Shown piece by piece: positions 45,000 through 58,987 of a stretch of DNA of 64,000 bases. Under the pieces are notes generated by a model. It had not been told where the DNA came from and did no database searches. It saw nothing but the letters and a program-made list of their open reading frames with translations. The DNA comes from Bolinopsis microptera (taxonomy: Eukaryota; Ctenophora; Tentaculata; Lobata; Bolinopsidae), in the NCBI RefSeq assembly GCF_026151205.1, contig NC_087074.1, positions 6,262,001 through 6,326,000 on the forward strand, read 5' to 3'. Position 1 is the first letter of the stretch, and every line of letters starts with the position of its first letter. The position numbers and the translations under genes are program-made.

Positions 45000-47900
45000 C
45001 ATTTTGAAAATAGTGTAATTCTGCACCTGTTTAAACTAAAACACTAAAACGTGTGGCAATTTGGAGAAAATATAACACCGCAATATTAATCTGAACAATT
45101 CGCCAAATTTGAGGCCTTATTTAGTTACTCTCAGGTTAGATTAATGATTAAATGATATCAGGAACCCGTCTAACCCTAAAGTGGTGTCAACAGACTAAAA
45201 TAATAATTTCTTATTTAATTCGCGTTTTTGACACCACTTGGGGGTCCAAATTTTGGGCACTTAAATTCTTATTCCTTGGCCAATTTTTTATTTTTTCATG
45301 ATGATTTGTAGGCCATTAAAGCTTTAAAGCATTTGAACCAGTCAAAAACGTTTAAGTTGCATATCTTTTACGGTTTTTGCGGAAAGTGGTGTTAAAGTTG
45401 ATGCCGTGGTGTCAGTAAAATGGTACGGATATATATATATATAAACTAAAATACTATATTTTAAACTTGACGAAATCCCCCCGGCAACGGCAAACGGGGA
45501 CATAAAAGAAAAAACACTGAAATCGACCTAAAAATTACCCTCTGGTGTCACCAATTTCAGCTCGCAAATGAAGTTGAAACCTCGCCATTTCTAGCAGGGT
45601 TGTAAAAAAGGATAGGAATAGGCTATAGCATTCTTAGAATTTTGATTGATTGATTACAGAGTCCTCCTGTTTCCTCAGTCTTTGAATTGGTTTGTGTTCT
45701 AATTGTTCAGTTCTGTCCATATTTCCTCGTGTCATGATCAAAGTTTTGGAGTGTCATGTTGTCACCAAACCGTGACCAGATCAACTCTGTCTAGTGAAGT
45801 AGATAAAGTTTTGCAATATCTTCCTTATATGCTGATGAAATGTTGTCTCCATCCCAGAAATAAATATGGACGATGACCAGTGCAAAAGTGCAAAACAACG
45901 GCCGAAATACTGATTACTATAAAAGTTTAAAATGTGACAGAGTTCAAACACAAGGCCAGGAAAAATAATAGCATAAAGGTTAAATCGATAGATCTCCAAA
46001 CGGATTTTTCTTAGAGGGTGAGAGACTCTTTAGTAAACACGAAATCTAGGAAAAAGCTGTGAATCAAATAAACAGAATGGCACCCGTGCAATGTGCATGA
46101 TGTGTTAAAATATATACCGTTTCTTAGAGGATGAGAGTTTCTTTAGTTAGACCGACTGATTAAATGAGGCTTTAAAATGAACGGAAAGCTAGCATGGAGA
46201 GTGGGAAAATTAAAAGCGGAATAAAATTAAAATTCTAAGTTAACGATAAACTCGTACAGAAATCTAGAGTCCGAACACAGAGTCTAGGAAAAAGCTGTGA
46301 ATCAAATAAACAGAATGGCACCCGTGCATGATGTGTTAAAATATATACCGTTCTAGGATTCCTCCGCAAACGTTTTCTCCTTTGTAATTGCACATGCTAG
46401 TACTGTAGATAAAGTTATGTATTTGATCAGACTTTTTCACTATTGTCGTATATATATATATCGTCTCGCTTTATATATAGTAAGATGAGTAAAACTAACG
46501 GTCAAATACTAGTGCTAGTTGAGACATCAAAACAACACCTCAACGCCTGGAAAGAAAAAGCAAGAATGCCAAGGTTAGTTTAAAACATGAGGAAAGAAAA
46601 TGGGAAAGGGTTGCAAGGAAATTGTGGTTGTTGAAATGGAATGCGAATTATGTCCACTTTAACTGAACTAGTTAAGTTTACACTCAACATTTAAAAAGAT
46701 CAGATAGTACGCTGTAGCAAAACAATTAATAAATGAACAACCTTTTGTTTAACATTCATAACAAACAGATCAATCTTAGTATTGGTTCCCAAACAAGGAC
46801 CCGTCCTTTTACTCCGCAACTACATTGTATTTGGAACATACTCTACAGTTCACAGCCACCATGGAAAATGGTCCACAACCATGACAGTAGAACATACTTT
46901 ATGGGACGCAATTTGAACGGACATTGCGTGAACGGATGTAATATGAACGCTTTTCAAAAACCTTCAAAGCTCCGAAATTGTCTCACTATTTTGGAGATTT
47001 GAAAAAAGTTTGGCGAATGATTTTTCAATCGATTTTGATAACTTTTTTTATGGTGCAGAGCAAAAAGCAACAGACCGAGACAAGGTACATTGGAGAGGTC
47101 TCATACATCGGAAAAAGGAGTTACTGTGTGGTAACTGTGGTTACTATGTGGTTACTGTGGTTACTGTGTGGTAACTGTGGTTACTGTGTGGTTACTGTGT
47201 GGTTACTGTGTGGTTACTGTGGTTACTGTGTGGTGCAGGCCACTCCAATGACTAGGAGGAGACATTTTCAAGTACAAGTAAGTAATTGTTTCTATGGAAG
47301 TCATATCCTGGTACACAAATCTGATAGAACGAATATCAATAACGGCCAATGGTGCAAAAAGGGCGGTATTATAGTTATACCACACGTGTATGTTGCCTCT
47401 GCCGATAAGTTACTCCACAACTACAGTGGAATATGTATGTTTCCTATTTATCCCAATAAAATAACAACAAAAGTGATAAAAAGGTAACCAAATACATCAT
47501 GGCTCAGCAAGGAACAGCAAATAACAGCATTGTTGGTTACATTTAAGAAAATGAATCTTGTGAGATGGCTGATTGTGTCCGAGAATGGCATTGTTCGAGC
47601 GTCACAACATTTCAAAGTTACCTGGCCCGCTTACTACAGGCATCAATAGTTCAAGTTGCTATTTTTATGCCCAGTTTTTAGCGCAAATACAGTTACAAGA
47701 TATACCTTAAATGCATTTTTTTGTGAGCCGTCCAAAAAAGTGGCCTCTTAGTTATTGGTGTGACGCTCTAGGATGATTGTTGAGGAAACTGTGTCAAATA
47801 TATTATGTTGGTGGGCAACAATTGTATCAATGTTATCGGTATCCATTATTAAAATGCTTATTCCAAAAACGATTTATTTTTATCTAGACTATAAATTTGA

Positions 47901-48500
47901 AAGAACTAAAAGCTAACCCTACAATTCAACAAGTTCGATGAGTTCCGCGAGCTTTGAATAAGATAGGGTAAGAAGTGCTTAATTGTGGTGATATGTGACA
48001 CTTTCTATACCCCGACAACTAAGTCGCTTAATTGCGAATGTAAACTAAGATATAACAGTAAAACCTTGGTTAAACTTAACGAGATATAAGAAGTGGGAAC
48101 ACAACACATGCAACATGAACATGGAAGTTTACAAAAAGTGAGCAGAACGGCTATAATAGTGTTTTCTATCATGTATCAATGTTTAATAAAACAATTTCAT
48201 GTTAAAAGTAAAACATGAAAACGGACATGGTTATTAAATCTACAGTTACACCACCAAATCGTGAAAGTTAACAAAACGGCTCGGTATTTAGTTTCAAGTG
48301 TTCCCCTGTGCTGTAACCTCGGTAGCTAGAACTGGGTCAGGTGCTAAACTGAATCATTTCTTTTGTCCTTTTTAAAAGGCATCCATATGGCGTCTTGTGA
48401 GATCTAGTATCTTGATCAGCCCAATAAGGATACAATCATGAGGCTTCCTTATGTACAATTTACATTACCGATATGTGCGCTAAATGGATGTATGGGTTCA
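45000..48500. other. Gene-poor stretch with minor repeats
   Basis: 45070-45140 is a diverged copy of the repeat at 8805-8880. A direct repeat of about 70 bp (CTAGGAAAAAGCTGTGAATC to ATGTGTTAAAATATATACCG) lies at 46048-46123 and 46285-46353. 47127-47235 is a (GTGGTTACT)n microsatellite. The ORFs here have no recognisable domain. Confidence 0.5.
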
Positions 48501-48507
48501 TCTCAGC

Positions 48508-48690
48508 CATAGTTGGTTCGTGCGCACTTAACGTACTTTTAAAACATAACGCACTTAACGTACGAAAAAACGTAAAACGGTGAATTCAACGGTAAATGTA
48601 CTTAAACGCACATTTAACGCACGAAATAATTCAAACGCACTTTACGTACTTTTCCCGAAAAATTGACGCACGAACCAACTATGATCTCAG
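48508..48690. mobile_element. Short inverted-repeat element
   Basis: Ends CATAGTTGGTTCGTGCG and CGCACGAACCAACTATG are perfect inverted complements; the interior repeats AACGCACTTAACGTAC variants. About 180 bp, no coding capacity: a MITE-like unit. Confidence 0.75.
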
Positions 48691-48882
48691 CTACACAGCT
48701 ACACAAAGTGTAAAATCTTGTGCTAAAATTCTTTAACTATACAACAATCGCAATATGATGAACGAAAAATATTGCGCTATACGTTATCATATCCAATATC
48801 ATGTCATAGTGCTGGCAAACACGACCGTTGCCATTATACAGATACTCGATATACTATTTACCTCCTATACTATAAGTATACT

Positions 48883-48945
48883 TGCTACACGTTGTATACC
48901 TCTCTCGTGCACGCAAAGCGTGCACTGCGGCCGGAGGCCGTCGGT
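48883..48945. repeat. Dispersed hairpin repeat, second copy
   Basis: Partner of 35021-35096 in the same orientation. Confidence 0.6.
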
Positions 48946-49126
48946 GCCCAGGTCAATACCATGACATATTTCGCATATATATATATATATATATTTCATG
49001 GCTGGACTTCTACACAATAAAAGAAAGCGGTTGTGATTAGATCTTCGAAAGTCTTTGCATCGTTTATTTACATCAATTCTCAATAAATGTAATAGATTTG
49101 TAGTGTTGTAATTAGTTTATATATAA

Positions 49127-49545
49127 AGCTCGCTTTTCCCATTCATTTACAATTACAATTGTAATAGATTAAGAAGAACTACCTGAAGGCAGAGATGTAC
49201 TCGGCAATAAAGATTCAATAATGAATAAACATCAGCTAATTAGACACTAACTATACCGCCATTATCCCGAAGTACTAGGTATCGACCCAAAATCAACCCA
49301 AAGAGATTTTTACAGCATGTGATTGTCATTGATGCATAATTAATCGAAACCTTTTAATACAATTCGTAAGCCGTGAATGAATGGGAAAAGCGAGCGACCG
49401 ATTTCATTCTCGGTATCATTTTTCATTTGCAGACGGTCATTCCAATTAATATCATTTACTTTTGTTTGGGAAAGAGAGACACTGGCAGCGGTCCACTCTA
49501 CCCAATTATGGGTTTTGGTCAAATTAATATCAAGAGGCATGGTGA
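49127..49545. repeat. Dispersed hairpin repeat, copy 2 of the window-start element
   Basis: Inverted ends GCTCGCTTTTCCCATTCAT (49128-49146) and complement (49376-49394), followed by about 150 bp shared with 78-215. The spacer is much longer than in the copy at position 1. Confidence 0.7.
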
Positions 49546-50214
49546 AACTGAAACTAGCGGGCTGCGATGAATGGGGCCGGGGACTTACCATTTCAATTTG
49601 CCAATCCGTATAAGTTATTGTGAGCCAAAGCCAAAGGTTGAACAAAATGATAGCAGCGCAATTAAATTGCTATTTTCACCCAGGGTTTTTGTTATTGACA
49701 AATTCCACCTTACATTGAGATAGGAAATGGACACTGAAACAGTTCCGTAATTTATAAGTGGATAATACAGTGCAACCCCATTTATATTATTTATTAGTTA
49801 TTAATTTATTATCATTTTTATTATTAGTTTTACTGCGCCGATTCACCGCAATGCCCAATTTACAACAGCCATTTCCTTCCCCCAAATAGGGCTAAACATA
49901 TTTATTACATGATCAGTGTTCATTTCGAAATCCTTTCTTTTTTGTTTGATTACTGAGAGTGAAAATGAGTTCGTTTGAATAATTTTCTTTCAAAACACAT
50001 ATTAATTTGTAAAGATCTTTATAATTTTTAATTTATTTCTAATTTCTAATTTCTTCACAATGGAAACAATGAACAATCAATATTCCGATTTACCGCAAAC
50101 TCCGATTTACCGCCGTTTTTTCCTTCCTCCCAAACTCCGTCAGAGTCCGTGGTAAATCGGGATATTACTGTACAAAATTACTTATTTAAGTAAAGTAATC
50201 ATAGATACTCGTTT
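49546..50214. other. AT-rich spacer, no gene seen
   Basis: No conserved coding signal; a few short AT-rich direct repeats such as TTTATTATTAGTT. Confidence 0.35.
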
Positions 50215-50350
50215 CATTTTCCTTTTTCGCATTTCCCTTTTCGAATTACCCTTTTTGAATTCGAATTACCCTTTTCGCATATCCTTTTTCGCATATCCTT
50301 TTTCGCATTTCGCATTTCGTACTTCCCTTTTCGCATTTCCCTTTTCGCGC
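50215..50350. repeat. Degenerate CCTTTTCGCATTT repeats
   Basis: About ten imperfect 11-15 bp units such as CCCTTTTCGCATTT and CCTTTTTCGCATAT. Confidence 0.8.
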
Positions 50351-51039
50351 GCACGAAAGGGATGTGCATCGTGTGTAGACTCACTCACTGTAGCAAAGTG
50401 ATCAGCAGAGTTTTAAAATGTTCCCACTTATTAATTGCTGCAAGGTGGTTATAAAAGCTAAAAATAGCAATAGTGAATGGTTAAAAATGGCGAGAAAGAA
50501 AATGTTTGAGTTGAGAGACGAGAGTGGGGTATGTACTTGATTTTTCCGTCACAGTTTGTTTTAGATAGCAACAAACTATACTCAATCGCTAAACGGAAAT
50601 CGCGGCACGTGTGGAATCGCGATTTTTTCCCATTTCCCGCGACAAATCGCGATTTTTGACGTTTGCCGCAACAAATCGCTCATAATGATTATGATCAGGG
50701 TAGCTTGAAACATGTATGAACATGTAATGAACAAAAGGCAAAGCAGTTTCCTGAAAAATCTTGAAAAAATTTCGGTCCGAGTAATTCTCGATACGTTCCT
50801 TTGTTGACAGAGTTCCCGCCTGCATTCCTAGATCGCATTACAAAATCGTATATCGAGAAGTAGGTACTATTACTAGTTACGGACTTCAGTTATAAAGTGA
50901 ACCGAAAACAATATGTTATATGTTAGGCTCATAATGACCAGGGTAGCATGAACCGTGGAAAACAATTGGTTTCCAGGAATCCACTTTCACAAGCATTTCT
51001 TAACCCATTCGTCTGCTGACGTAACATTGTTAGCCAAAA

Positions 51040-51155
51040 ACGTCCATGAAACTTGACCACTAGGCATAAAATTGACCACTAGACATAAAGTTGTCCACTA
51101 GACAAATAAAACTTGACCACTAGACATAAAGTTGACCACTAGACACCCCAATCAA
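51040..51155. repeat. CTTGACCACTAGACATAAA repeats
   Basis: Five imperfect units of about 19-23 bp. The same word recurs at 51870-51935, so the repeat is locally dispersed. Confidence 0.8.
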
Positions 51156-52164
51156 TGTCTGGAAAACTCCAAACATTCACATGACGATGACTTACCCCAT
51201 TTAAGGAATTGTACGAAGATGAACAAAGGCAAAGATGAGGAGATATAATAATATGTAACAATTATTGTAATAAGGTTAGTTAGGAGTTATAATTACAATT
51301 AATGTATATTATAACTTTATAACAAACCTTAGCGAACTCAATACGGATAACAGCGGTAAACTTAAAGGAAAACTTATACAAAAGATACCACAATGCTGGC
51401 AATATGCCGCAGCCTCTAAGTCGCCCACAAAACGCCACTGAACTGACAAATTTTGCCACTATAATCGATAGATCTAAAGATGTAAAGTGATATAAACCTC
51501 ATTCTGTCCGATAACCATAATATGTCATAGGACCACTTAAGTTCCAAAACCACGTGCCTAAGAACAACTTGTTCACTTGAAGAACCATGGAAATTTCTGG
51601 AATCTACGAAAAAATACCCATTGTACACACGAATAGCATAAAATGTAGAATGTTTTAAAATAACCGTGTATGAACGGAATTATGATATGGGGCAAGCCAG
51701 AAACACGCATACTTACTTTACCGCTGATCTATCTAGCACCAGAAGAAGTTTAGAAGTAAAACTCCAGAGAAAAGTATTAAAGAGACGGGTGTGATGGTTC
51801 TATTTGATGGATCTCTCTATATACAATGTTCCAAAGTAGTAAGTTGTTTTTAGCAGAAACTTCATAAAGTTGACTAGATCACTAGACATATAAAACTTGA
51901 CCACTAGACATAGACTTGACTACTAGACATACAATGGATTATGAAATAGTGCAGTAGGTGAAATCAATGTTATTATTGATTGTCACTTGTCAGATACTTA
52001 TCACAAACGTCGTCGGATCTATAGTTATTGATTTGTGTTTTGCTTGTATTGAACTATCAGTATTGAACAATGGACCGCTTTCTAAAACGTCCTGCGGACA
52101 AATCGCCGGGACCTTCGTAGTTTGTATAGTAAACAGTCGGCTGTTTCAAAACAGGTCAATGTGA

Positions 52165-54779
52165 CTGCTTCCGTTAGATCTAACTGGCTGAATTTGGGAA
52201 AGCGACGTTCTACAGAGATAATGGAAAGTGTAGATATAGAATTGCTGATTGTTGGCAAAATTTGAGATTACTTCATATCTTGTTATTATGGACCCCCATC
52301 AGCCTGTGTCGGATAATATAATTTGAGATCACATCATCATGGGACATGAGCCGATAAAATTGAATAGTTAACGAATATATGAAAATATTATCTTTCGCCG
52401 CGTTTTTCGAGATTTCCCCCGCGATTTTACCTACTTGTCGCGGCGCCGCGATTGTTGGCCTAAATTATCGCGATTGTCTTTTGTCCTTGAATTACGTGTA
52501 GAATATTAATCTCCTGTTGATAGGGTGCAAATCTATTATGTTCGACTCTTGTCCGACAACACTATTTTCTTGTATTTGAAGTGATATCTTAAATTAAAGC
52601 CCAAACTTGCACGGATTATCCGTTTCATACTTATATTATTATAGCCATTTTACTAACTGGAAAGTTTCAAGAAAATCTTACAGTATGATCTCGAGATATA
52701 CCTGCCTTGGTACCATTTAAAAGCACCGATTTGGAGATATTTTCTTGTTTTTGAAGTGATATCTCAAATGTTTTCCCCTTAGCATTGATAACCAGCCACA
52801 AATAGATATTTTAAAAACTATTCGTAACTTATAACTATTTGCAAGAACTGTAGGAACTTACTCCATACTCATTTCTTGTCATTTTCCCCACCACTAGGTG
52901 CTGAGCAAAGATTACTTTTTTAAATTTGGTTGCTTGATATAACAAAGTTAAGTGAAACAGCTGGCGTTATTCCCATGTAAACCGTAATTTACCGAAAGCA
53001 AAAGTAAAATGTGAGTTGTGTAAATGTCGATTTTACGGCATTGTGTAGATAAAATGGTGACCTGAGGCACAACGTATACCATATGGTCTATATACGTATT
53101 ACTGTAAGTTGAACTTAAAGTATATTGCATTTTGAACTACTAGTACTACAAGTATGAATGTTTGTCTTTGCTATTCGCTACCTTAAATCCTGTTCATATA
53201 ACTTTAATTGTTGACTTTTTAGCAGGAGCACGTTTTCTGCAAAGTGATTGATAAGATACCATGTGATCATCACACTACACGTATTCATATCTTCATATAG
53301 TTCTCGAATCTCATCATTTGACTTTGTGACCACAATAGATATTTGGCATGTTGCCTTGATATGTGCGCGATTACTTTTAGCTTTCGATTGTCTCAGTCTC
53401 AGTCTCGCGTCTCGAAACCAATTTTTTATGAATTTTTGTATGAACCGTGGGGCAAGCTTTGTGGGGCAAGCTTTCGAGAACTGCTCTGAGCTCTGGGTCC
53501 CGAGTCTTGCCCCTAAAGACCCGGTCTAGTATGTAACTCGAGTAGTGGGTACTTTGGTAGCCGATATCACATTTTGCACCTGTTAGGTAAGTACCGCTAT
53601 TGTTTACTACAAGGACCACTTTTAGTCGCACCAAATATTTGTACGTGTTATGTCTATAACACGTACATATAAGAGAAAATTTACAAAATTTCAGAAATTT
53701 AGATTATTTGTTTACCTAACTTTTAACCATTGCTCGAAATTCTTGAAATAAACCTTACTTGATATAAGTTCGGTTCCGGCAAATTTCTGACTTGTCACCA
53801 AACCTAACCGGTAACCGGGCGGAGTTTTGACGAGCTGCTATTAGGAATGTGCGTCTATTCCAGCCCGAGTCACGCAATCCTGTAACTTGGCACCTAACTC
53901 CTCAGACTTCACTACCCACACACTTCACCTCCTTACCACTCGGTCTTGCAGATAACATGCGCGCGCAACCGGCCTTGGAGACCTTATAGTTTATGTTAGT
54001 GTTACGCTGACATCACCTCTCCAGCACGCCTTTCTATAACACCGCTGAATTAGTTTAGAGCCAGATTTGATCAAGTAGTGATGGAGCTGAATAATTATGA
54101 GTCATAGTTGCGTCACACCCTCCAAGCCTTATTAGGTCAAATATTGTATTATTTGATCGAAGGCGGGAGGTATTTAGAATCGGTTCCTTATCCGTGTGAA
54201 TATCCAATGTTCGCATCATAATCAGATAAAGCACTTAGTGATGATTTCAGTACGGTTAATACAGGACACTTTTGTGTATTGAGTTTCTTGTTTCATTGTT
54301 CATTTGAGTGCTTGCTTATGCTTAATTTTATGTTGAATATTCTTCTCAGTACTTGATTTCATTGTGCTTTGACATATCTTTGTGCTTGAGGTTTGTAGGC
54401 TGCGAATCTTCAATTAATTGCAACTATTGTGCATGATCTGTATGAGGATCTGCATGCTTATTCAAGATTGACAAACGCCATTAAAATGTGCACATGAATA
54501 TGCCAGACTAGACTGGGTTCACGACTGGGGAATTATAATTTGTTTTTTGAATGGTGTTGACAGGTGTGGGTAGCCGGTGAGATTGTACAAAAACTCGTAA
54601 CCCGGGACAACCACGTCGACATTTCAGTTCATCCTTACAACAATGTCTGACATGATTGCTGACCGGAACTGAACCTTAACGCATACAAATATAGTCAGCT
54701 ATTTTTATTTTTCATGTTTTTAGCGACTCTGATATTTAGCAGGTATAGTTGCTTAGTTTTGCGTTATATCGTTTTTATC
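52165..54779. other. Gene-poor stretch
   Basis: No supported gene. A perfect 11-bp-arm hairpin (GTACGTGTTAT, GTCT loop, ATAACACGTAC) lies at 53641-53666. G/C-rich CGCGATT words recur near 52400-52470 and 50600-50680. Confidence 0.4.
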
Positions 54780-54935
54780 ACCTAGTGATCGTATTTAACA
54801 CGTTTATAGGTGATTACCTATAAGTGACCGTATTTAACGCGTTACTATGTGATAACCTAGTAACCGTATTTAACACGTTACTAGGTGATCACCTAGTAAC
54901 CACGTTTAGTTACACGTAGGTAACGACTAGTAATT
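54780..54935. repeat. Degenerate palindromic tandem repeat (~48 bp)
   Basis: Three to four units carrying CGTATTTAACACGTT and CACCTAGTAAC, with local palindromes such as TACTAGGTGATCACCTAGTA. Confidence 0.75.
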
Positions 54936-55569
54936 AACATATAATGCGGAAACATTACCCCTATAATTGTAGAACCACTAAGATCATCACCTAATGAGTT
55001 GAGGAAAAATAACATAATTTAGATTCCTAAAGCTTGTGCCTCAATTCCCAAAGTGCTTCCTACCGTGATTGGCAGGTAAACAAATGATCAAACACACTCA
55101 CTCACATATAATACCTTAATATCCTAGGAATGTTCCTGCTTGACGATCATCTAGGCTTGCTACATTTGCGGAATGTTCTGTGTGTGCTGTTGAGTGTACA
55201 TGACTGCATTTACAATCCCGGTTATCAGCTCTCCATGTGGCGAATCTATCAGTTGTTGTAGACTTAATTACATCGTCAACAGTATACACATTACACACGC
55301 TCTTATATGCTGTATTATGTCATACGTATATTTTTCATTAACATGTGTTATTTGATGAGAAGCTGAAATTTCTCGACAGCAATTTTATCATTGATAGTAA
55401 AAGGTGATCAAAATATTTTGTTCTATATCTTTTGTTTGTTGGTCACCATACGTTAGTCGCAGTCTTTTGTTTGTTTCTGTTTGTGAAGCCATTTACACAC
55501 AATGCTGAGTCTGGCAGCTGCTAACAAAAGACACATTTATACCGTGGTACTACCTGAGAGTCTGAGACC

Positions 55570-55990
55570 CTGATTCTAGACTGGTAATAGTATGGGTTAC
55601 CAGTCTGGTTATTACCAGGGTGGTAATAGGCTGCTCCATTTCGTTCTAAACTCATAATACTATGGTATTATTTTATTTATTACCAAGCTGATTATCGACA
55701 TATGGCCATGGTAATGGGCTGGTTTTGTTTTCTTTCAAGACTAGTAATACATATGATTACCAACCTGCTGCTACCACCCCACGTTATAAGCACGTGCAAG
55801 AAACCAGGGATGTTAAAATTACTTCCTACGTATCACTCTTACTTGACTGCATGTCACGTGATAACGAAGCAAGGTATTACCCGACTAGTAATACCCTGTT
55901 GTAACTAGGGTGATATGCCCAGGTAGCCCGATTTTTCCTTTCTAGACTAGTAACAGTCTAGGTTGCTACTGCCAGGGTGGTGACGCTTTT
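55570..55990. repeat. Degenerate GGTAATA / TATTACC-rich stretch
   Basis: Words such as GACTGGTAATAGTATGG, TTACCAG and GGTGGTAATAGGCTG recur irregularly on both strands; an old, diverged simple repeat. Confidence 0.5.
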
Positions 55991-56123
55991 GATTACCGGT
56001 TTAGAATGAGTCTTATCAGTTGCTATTGATCGTGCTATCACATACCCCAAAATACAATAAATAATATTCTGCATCTTTTATTCTAAATAAACACGTATAG
56101 GGTCAATAGTATAGATTACCCCT

Positions 56124-56968
56124 GGTTCTAATCCTCAAACCCCTTGTTCTAATCCTCAAACCCTTGGTTTGCGTCCTCCAACCCCTGGTTCAAGTCCTCA
56201 AACCCCTGGTTCAAGTCCTCAAACCCCTGGTTCAAGTCCTCCAACCCCTGGTTCAAGTCCTCCGACCCCTGGTTCAAGTCCTCCAACCCCTGGTTCAAGT
56301 CCTCAAACCCCTGGTTCAAGTCCTCCAACCCCTGGTTCAAGTCCTCCAACCCCTGGTTCAAGTCCTCAAACCCCTTGTTCAAGTCCTCAAACCCCTTGTT
56401 CTAATCCTCCAACCCTTGGTTTGCGTCCTCAAACCCCTGATTCCAGTTCTCAAACCCCTGATTCCAGTTCTCAAACCCCTGGTTCCAGTCCTCAAACCCC
56501 TGGTTCAAGTCCTTAAACCCATGGTTCAAGTCCTCCAACCCCTGGTTCAAGTCCTTAAACACATGGTTCAAGTCCTCCAACCCCTGGTTCAAGTCCTCCA
56601 ACCCCTGGGGTTCAAGTCCTCCAACCCCTGGTTCAAGTCCTCCAACCCCTGGTTCAAGTCCTCCAATCCCTGGTTCAAGTCCTCCAACCCCTGGTTCAAG
56701 TCCTCCAACCCCTGGTTCAAGTCCTCCAACCCCTGGTTCAAGTCCTCCAACCCCTGGTTCAAGTCCTCCAACCCCTGGTTCAAGTCCTCCAACCCCTGGT
56801 TCAAGTCCTCCAACCCCTGGTTCAAGTCCTCCAACCCCTGGTTCAAGTCCTCCAACCCCTGGTTCAAGTCCTCCAACCCCTGGTTCAAGTCCTCCAACCC
56901 CTGGTTCAAGTCCTCCAACCCCTGGTTCAAGTCCTTAAACCCCTGGTTCAAGTCCTCCAACCCCTGGT
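56124..56968. repeat. 21-bp minisatellite, about 40 units
   Basis: Unit CAAGTCCTCCAACCCCTGGTT. Because 21 is a multiple of 3 the array is open in several frames, giving a seven-residue repeat (NQGLEDL) on the minus strand. A two-base insertion at about 56607 breaks that frame, and no flanking exon or splice signal supports coding. Confidence 0.92.
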
Positions 56969-57072
56969 TGTTTTTCAAAAAATGTTATGTAGTTCCTAGA
57001 AACAACAAGAAAAATGTAATAATACAATGCGGAGAAGTTTGGCTTCGAAGTTTGTGCCATCCTCTATTCTAA

Positions 57073-58790
57073 CTTTCTAACCATTTAAAAACCATACTCA
57101 ACATTAACATACCTGAGATTTTATGATATCTTGAATTGCTACAAAGCTACAATAACTGAGCTTCTGAATTTTATACTTTGTACACAGTCATCAGTACGCG
57201 ATAATTGATAATTGGGCGGGGTTTTTTTTTTCGAAAACCGCCCGAATTTTTCAAAAGATTTATTTTGCATTGCTACATTCTCTTATGAACTAAGATATAA
57301 TAATGAATAAAATGATTCCTCATAAAATTACCTAATGAAGTAGGCTATGTTCATTGTCTAGCTTTTTGAAAAGTGTAAATTTAGGGTATCTTCATACAAA
57401 CCTTATCCCACATTGTTTCAATTTCGGCAATTACCCCAAACTCTTGCACGAGAAATGATCCTGCACACGAAATGATCATGCAAACACAAAAGTGTCATTA
57501 AAAGTAGAATTGAGAGCATTGTATAGCGGTAATTCTTAGTCGAATCTTGGTGGGAACGACCACTATTCTCACAATAAACCCGCCCTATTCTTTACCTTTC
57601 ATAGTATAGACATCAGAATGTTTTGTCTAATTTCTCTAGCACATATTGTACTTTTCAACCGCTCCTCTCCTTCATTTTTAATTCACCAGCTGCTGAAATA
57701 ATGTTATTGAAATGGATCATCAAACCCAGAGTTGATAGGCCAGCCGCTATGACCGCTTTACTTCCACATATCTGATAATATTGGGTTTCAAGTGATACAT
57801 CTGCATACATGCGATTATTTCCCCAATTTGATTACTTAAATTAATTTCTCTGTAAACGGTGCTTACCTCAGCAAGTCACAGATTTTCTTTGTTATCGTTC
57901 CGTAAAATTACAAGAATTTGGTGCCAAATTCTTGTTAAGGGTTGTCAATTTTCACCCGCCACCAGTAGTGGGAACATGTCTACGCATTTGCCACTTTGCA
58001 GTACCTTGTGGGAAATAATATACAATTATAGAGGGAGCCCTGCTAAGAGCTGGATCAGTTGTAAATAATAAGATTAGATTGCAGAGTCTATGTAGCGAAG
58101 ATATTTGGTATAAAACCCATATTCTATTACCTCTCACGTTTCTCTGGTTTTCTCTGTGTTCTGGACAACTTGGCACCGTCACCGTTGCTCTTAGGAACAA
58201 CTTGACCCTGTCCCCGTCGCTTTTGGTGATATGACTTGTCACTGTCACTCTTAGGGATTATCGCCTGCTTGACCTGATTTTATAGCGACTCATAATCAGT
58301 AGCGTAACGGCGACAATTTCCCGAATTTTAGGCATTTTTAAAAAGAAAAACGTTTCATGTTTTGTATTATCCCATCCACTTGAACCTTAGGTCGACGCGA
58401 AAAAAATATTTAGTGTACAAAATAATTGTATACCTGACCTTTTTTTTCTTCTTTATTTTAGGACATTATAAAAATGTAAGGGTCGGAAACATTTTTAGTC
58501 CGAGAGGGGGGGGGGGGGCACATTTGTACGTTTCGTCACTGCTCATACTTAGAGGTAGAATAATTAAACAAATTAGGTAGAATAATTAAGCAAATCCTTT
58601 ATCAGCTATAATTCGTATTCATAGCCTCGAAACTTTTATTGCATATTTTTACATTATTTACAACCACCGATAGCCCTATCTTAAACCGAAGCATGTCCAA
58701 TTACAGCGTTCACTTCAATAATAATGAATTAGAGGTATCTAAATAAAGGACCCTGATAACAAGGTCCCCCTAAATTAGATTAAAACTGCT
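57073..58790. other. AT-rich spacer upstream of the LDLa gene
   Basis: No supported coding exon. A run of 13 G lies at about 58505-58518. The promoter of the downstream gene may be at its right end. Confidence 0.35.
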
Positions 58791-58837
58791 AAATGTTGCA
58801 TTACTGGCCAGTAAACACCTCCCCACCTGTAGGAAGA

Positions 58838-58987
58838 ATGTTGCACTGCAGTACCCTGTTGCTCCACGTGTTGCTGACCTGGTACTCTGTGGCTGTGGTT
58901 GCGGACCCCTTCTACTGTGACACTGACATCATACCTGGTATTGAACCCCTGACGAGCTATTTCTACCATTGTGATGGTGTTAACCAG
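58838..58987 (+). CDS. LDLa protein exon 1: signal peptide and half LDLa
   Basis: 50 codons ending HCDGVNQ before a GTCAGT donor (phase 0). Confidence 0.72.

Noticed and set aside
56149-57072. Heptad-repeat protein on either strand.
   Set aside because: Frame is broken by a 2-bp insertion near 56607, and there is no exon or splice support; better explained as a 21-bp minisatellite.
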